This document shows, piece after piece, positions 6,250 through 7,910 of a stretch of 7,910 nucleotides of DNA. Where the stretch lies: contig RFJF01000181.1 in NCBI GenBank assembly GCA_003695455.1, positions 1-7,910 of the forward strand. Reading direction: 5' to 3'. A program made the position numbers and the translations under genes. The notes below the pieces were generated by a model. The model was not told the origin of the DNA and made no database searches. It saw only the letters and a program-made list of their open reading frames with translations. Origin of the DNA: Chloroflexota bacterium (GTDB lineage: Bacteria > Chloroflexota > Anaerolineae > 4572-78 > J111). Every line of letters begins with the position of its first letter. Positions within the stretch are counted from its first letter, which is position 1.

Positions 6250-7131
6250 ATGGCAACCGATTCACAAACATTACCCGTGACCCAACCCGTTAATATTTCT
6301 CGCCCCAAAAAGCAAAACTGGTGGCGCATTATTCTCTACATTGCGCTGATTGTCTTTACCCTGACTTACATGATGCCCTTTTTCAGCGCCATTGTCACCT
6401 CGCTGCGCACTCAGGATGATTTAAGCCTGAACGGCGTGTTCAGCATTCCGCAACACATTACGCTGGAAAACTATCCGCAGGCGTGGACGCAGGGCAACGT
6501 CAACCGCTACCTGCTCAACAGTTTCATCATCACCATTCCGGCGTTGGCCGGAGCCATTTTCCTGTCGTCACTATCGGCGTTTGCCCTGGCCCGCTACAAA
6601 TTCCCCGGCAACCGGTTGCTCTATTTTATGTACGTGGCCGGCACCATGCTGCCCTTCCAGATTTTGTTGCTGCCGGTCTTTATTCTGAGCAACACCCTGG
6701 GGCTGTACAACACCTACTGGGGGGTCATTATGATCCACATTGCCTTTCAGTTGGGGTTCTGCACGTTTGTGCTGCGCAATTTTATGAAAACCCTGCCCGG
6801 TGATATTATGGATGCCGCCCGCATTGACGGCGCCAGCGAGTGGGGCATTTACTGGAAAATTGTGATGCCGCTGACCGTGCCGGCCATCGCCGCTATTTCT
6901 ACGCTGGAATTTACCTGGATTTTCAACGATTACTTGTGGGCCATCATCCTGCTGCAAGATGACTCACTCAAACCGGTGACCGCCGGCCTGTCTACCTTGC
7001 AGGGGCAATTCATCACCAACTGGCCGCTGATTGTGGCCGGCGCGCTGATTGCCACCCTGCCCACGCTGCTGGTATTTCTCTTCCTCCAGCGCTACTTCAT
7101 CGGCGGGTTGACGTTGGGGTCCGGAAAATAG
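6250..7131 (+). CDS. ABC sugar importer permease, MalG/UgpE type
   Basis: Second channel subunit, pairing with the preceding permease. It is 293 aa with a polar N-terminal tail of about 24 residues, a first membrane helix at about 26-48 (ILYIALIVFTLTYMMPFFSAIVTSL) and six predicted helices overall. The MalG-type signatures are the periplasmic LENYPQAW segment (72-79), SLSAFALARYKFPG (107-120) and the EAA loop DAARIDGASEWGIYWKIVMP (188-207), which contacts the ATPase. The ATG at 6250 is chosen because AGGAG (6238-6242) lies 7 bases upstream. The earlier in-frame ATG at 6223 would overlap the previous gene by 17 bases, lacks a ribosome site and adds residues unlike the family. The operon appears to end with this gene, since a strong hairpin plus T-run follows about 70 bases downstream. 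Confidence 0.95.
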   Translation: MATDSQTLPVTQPVNISRPKKQNWWRIILYIALIVFTLTYMMPFFSAIVTSLRTQDDLSLNGVFSIPQHITLENYPQAWTQGNVNRYLLNSFIITIPALAGAIFLSSLSAFALARYKFPGNRLLYFMYVAGTMLPFQILLLPVFILSNTLGLYNTYWGVIMIHIAFQLGFCTFVLRNFMKTLPGDIMDAARIDGASEWGIYWKIVMPLTVPAIAAISTLEFTWIFNDYLWAIILLQDDSLKPVTAGLSTLQGQFITNWPLIVAGALIATLPTLLVFLFLQRYFIGGLTLGSGK

Positions 7132-7133
7132 AA

Positions 7134-7164
7134 CAGGGTAACAAAGTCGCAGGGTAACAGAGTC
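7134..7164 (+). repeat. Short direct repeat CAGGGTAACARAGTC
   Basis: Two 15-base copies (7134-7148 and 7150-7164) differ at one base and sit 16 bases apart, immediately after the second permease stop. Related AGAGTC words recur at 7310-7325. No coding or regulatory meaning is apparent. Confidence 0.7.
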
Positions 7165-7200
7165 AGACTTACGCGGTTCAAGACCATACTTAAAAATTTT

Positions 7201-7285
7201 AATCACGAATGACACGAATATACGAATTTTTAAAGATTTTATTCGTGATATTCATCCATTAGTGGCATTCGTGATTTGTTTTTTT
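7201..7285 (+). terminator. Long compound hairpin with T-run, probable intrinsic terminator of the transporter operon
   Basis: The outer stem AATCACGAATGACAC (7201-7215) pairs with GTGGCATTCGTGATT (7262-7276) with one mismatch. Directly inside it, GAATATACGAAT (7216-7227) pairs with ATTCGTGATATTC (7241-7253) with one bulged base. The loop is AT-rich, and eight bases (7254-7261) bulge on the 3' side. TTTG and seven T's (7279-7285) follow at once, as expected for rho-independent release. The stem is AT-richer than a classic terminator and contains four CACGAAT/ATTCGTG words, so it may be a repeat element that now serves as a terminator. Confidence 0.7.
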
Positions 7286-7304
7286 CAATTGCGTAATTTA
7301 TAAG
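7276..7304 (+). promoter_or_regulatory. Possible weak promoter for the beta-galactosidase gene
   Basis: TTGTTT (7276-7281), a 17-base spacer and TATAAG (7299-7304) resemble a sigma-70 promoter, with a good -10 (five of six bases) and a poor -35 (three of six). It lies inside the T-run of the preceding terminator, where AT-rich chance matches are common. No copy of the GTGAACGTTCAC operator is near it. If real, lacZ would be transcribed without direct control by the nearby repressor. Confidence 0.3.
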
Positions 7305-7309
7305 AGAAG

Positions 7310-7910
<601 letters not shown>

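Overview
The window reads as chromosomal DNA from a bacterium of moderately high GC content. It is most like a filamentous or environmental Chloroflexota (Anaerolineae/Caldilineae type). Three things suggest this: the sugar-binding lipoprotein carries a long Val/Glu/Lys repeat spacer after its lipid-anchored cysteine, the first protein has a Pro/Thr-rich linker before its catalytic domain, and the gaps hold short stuttering repeats. This assignment comes from style, not from a marker gene, and is an inference. All seven genes lie on the + strand.

Region 1 (1-2471) holds housekeeping-type genes. A secreted or surface-attached polysaccharide deacetylase, cut by the left edge, is followed after 7 bases by rqcH (NFACT family), which encodes the ribosome quality-control factor that adds alanine tails to stalled nascent chains.

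Region 2 (2472-7131) is a sugar-uptake operon under its own repressor. A strong sigma-70-type promoter (TTGACA, 18-bp spacer, extended -10 TAATAT) runs directly into a tandem pair of perfect 12-bp palindromes, GTGAACGTTCAC. These overlap the expected transcription start. The next gene encodes a LacI-family repressor whose recognition helix (YQTVSR) is identical to that of E. coli LacI, and the operator half-site keeps the lac GTGA core. Downstream are a CUT1-type ABC importer lipoprotein and two permeases of MalF and MalG type. No ATPase gene is present, so a shared MsmK/UgpC-type ATPase encoded elsewhere is likely. The gap between binding protein and permeases holds two successive hairpins, a layout that usually lowers permease expression relative to the binding protein.

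Region 3 (7132-7910) begins with a 246-base gap containing short direct repeats, a long hairpin followed by seven T's (probable intrinsic terminator), a possible weak promoter and more stuttering repeats. It ends in the first 177 codons of a LacZ-type GH2 beta-galactosidase, cut by the right edge.

Together, regions 2 and 3 look like a lac-type regulon. A repressor with LacI-like DNA specificity controls its own gene and an ABC importer that probably brings in a beta-galactoside, and cytoplasmic LacZ hydrolyses it. The substrate is inferred from gene neighbourhood. The most unusual points are the back-to-back operator palindromes, the match between recognition helix and half-site, an isolated near-perfect Shine-Dalgarno sequence with no reading frame behind it, and the Asp-to-Glu change at the DR motif of RqcH.
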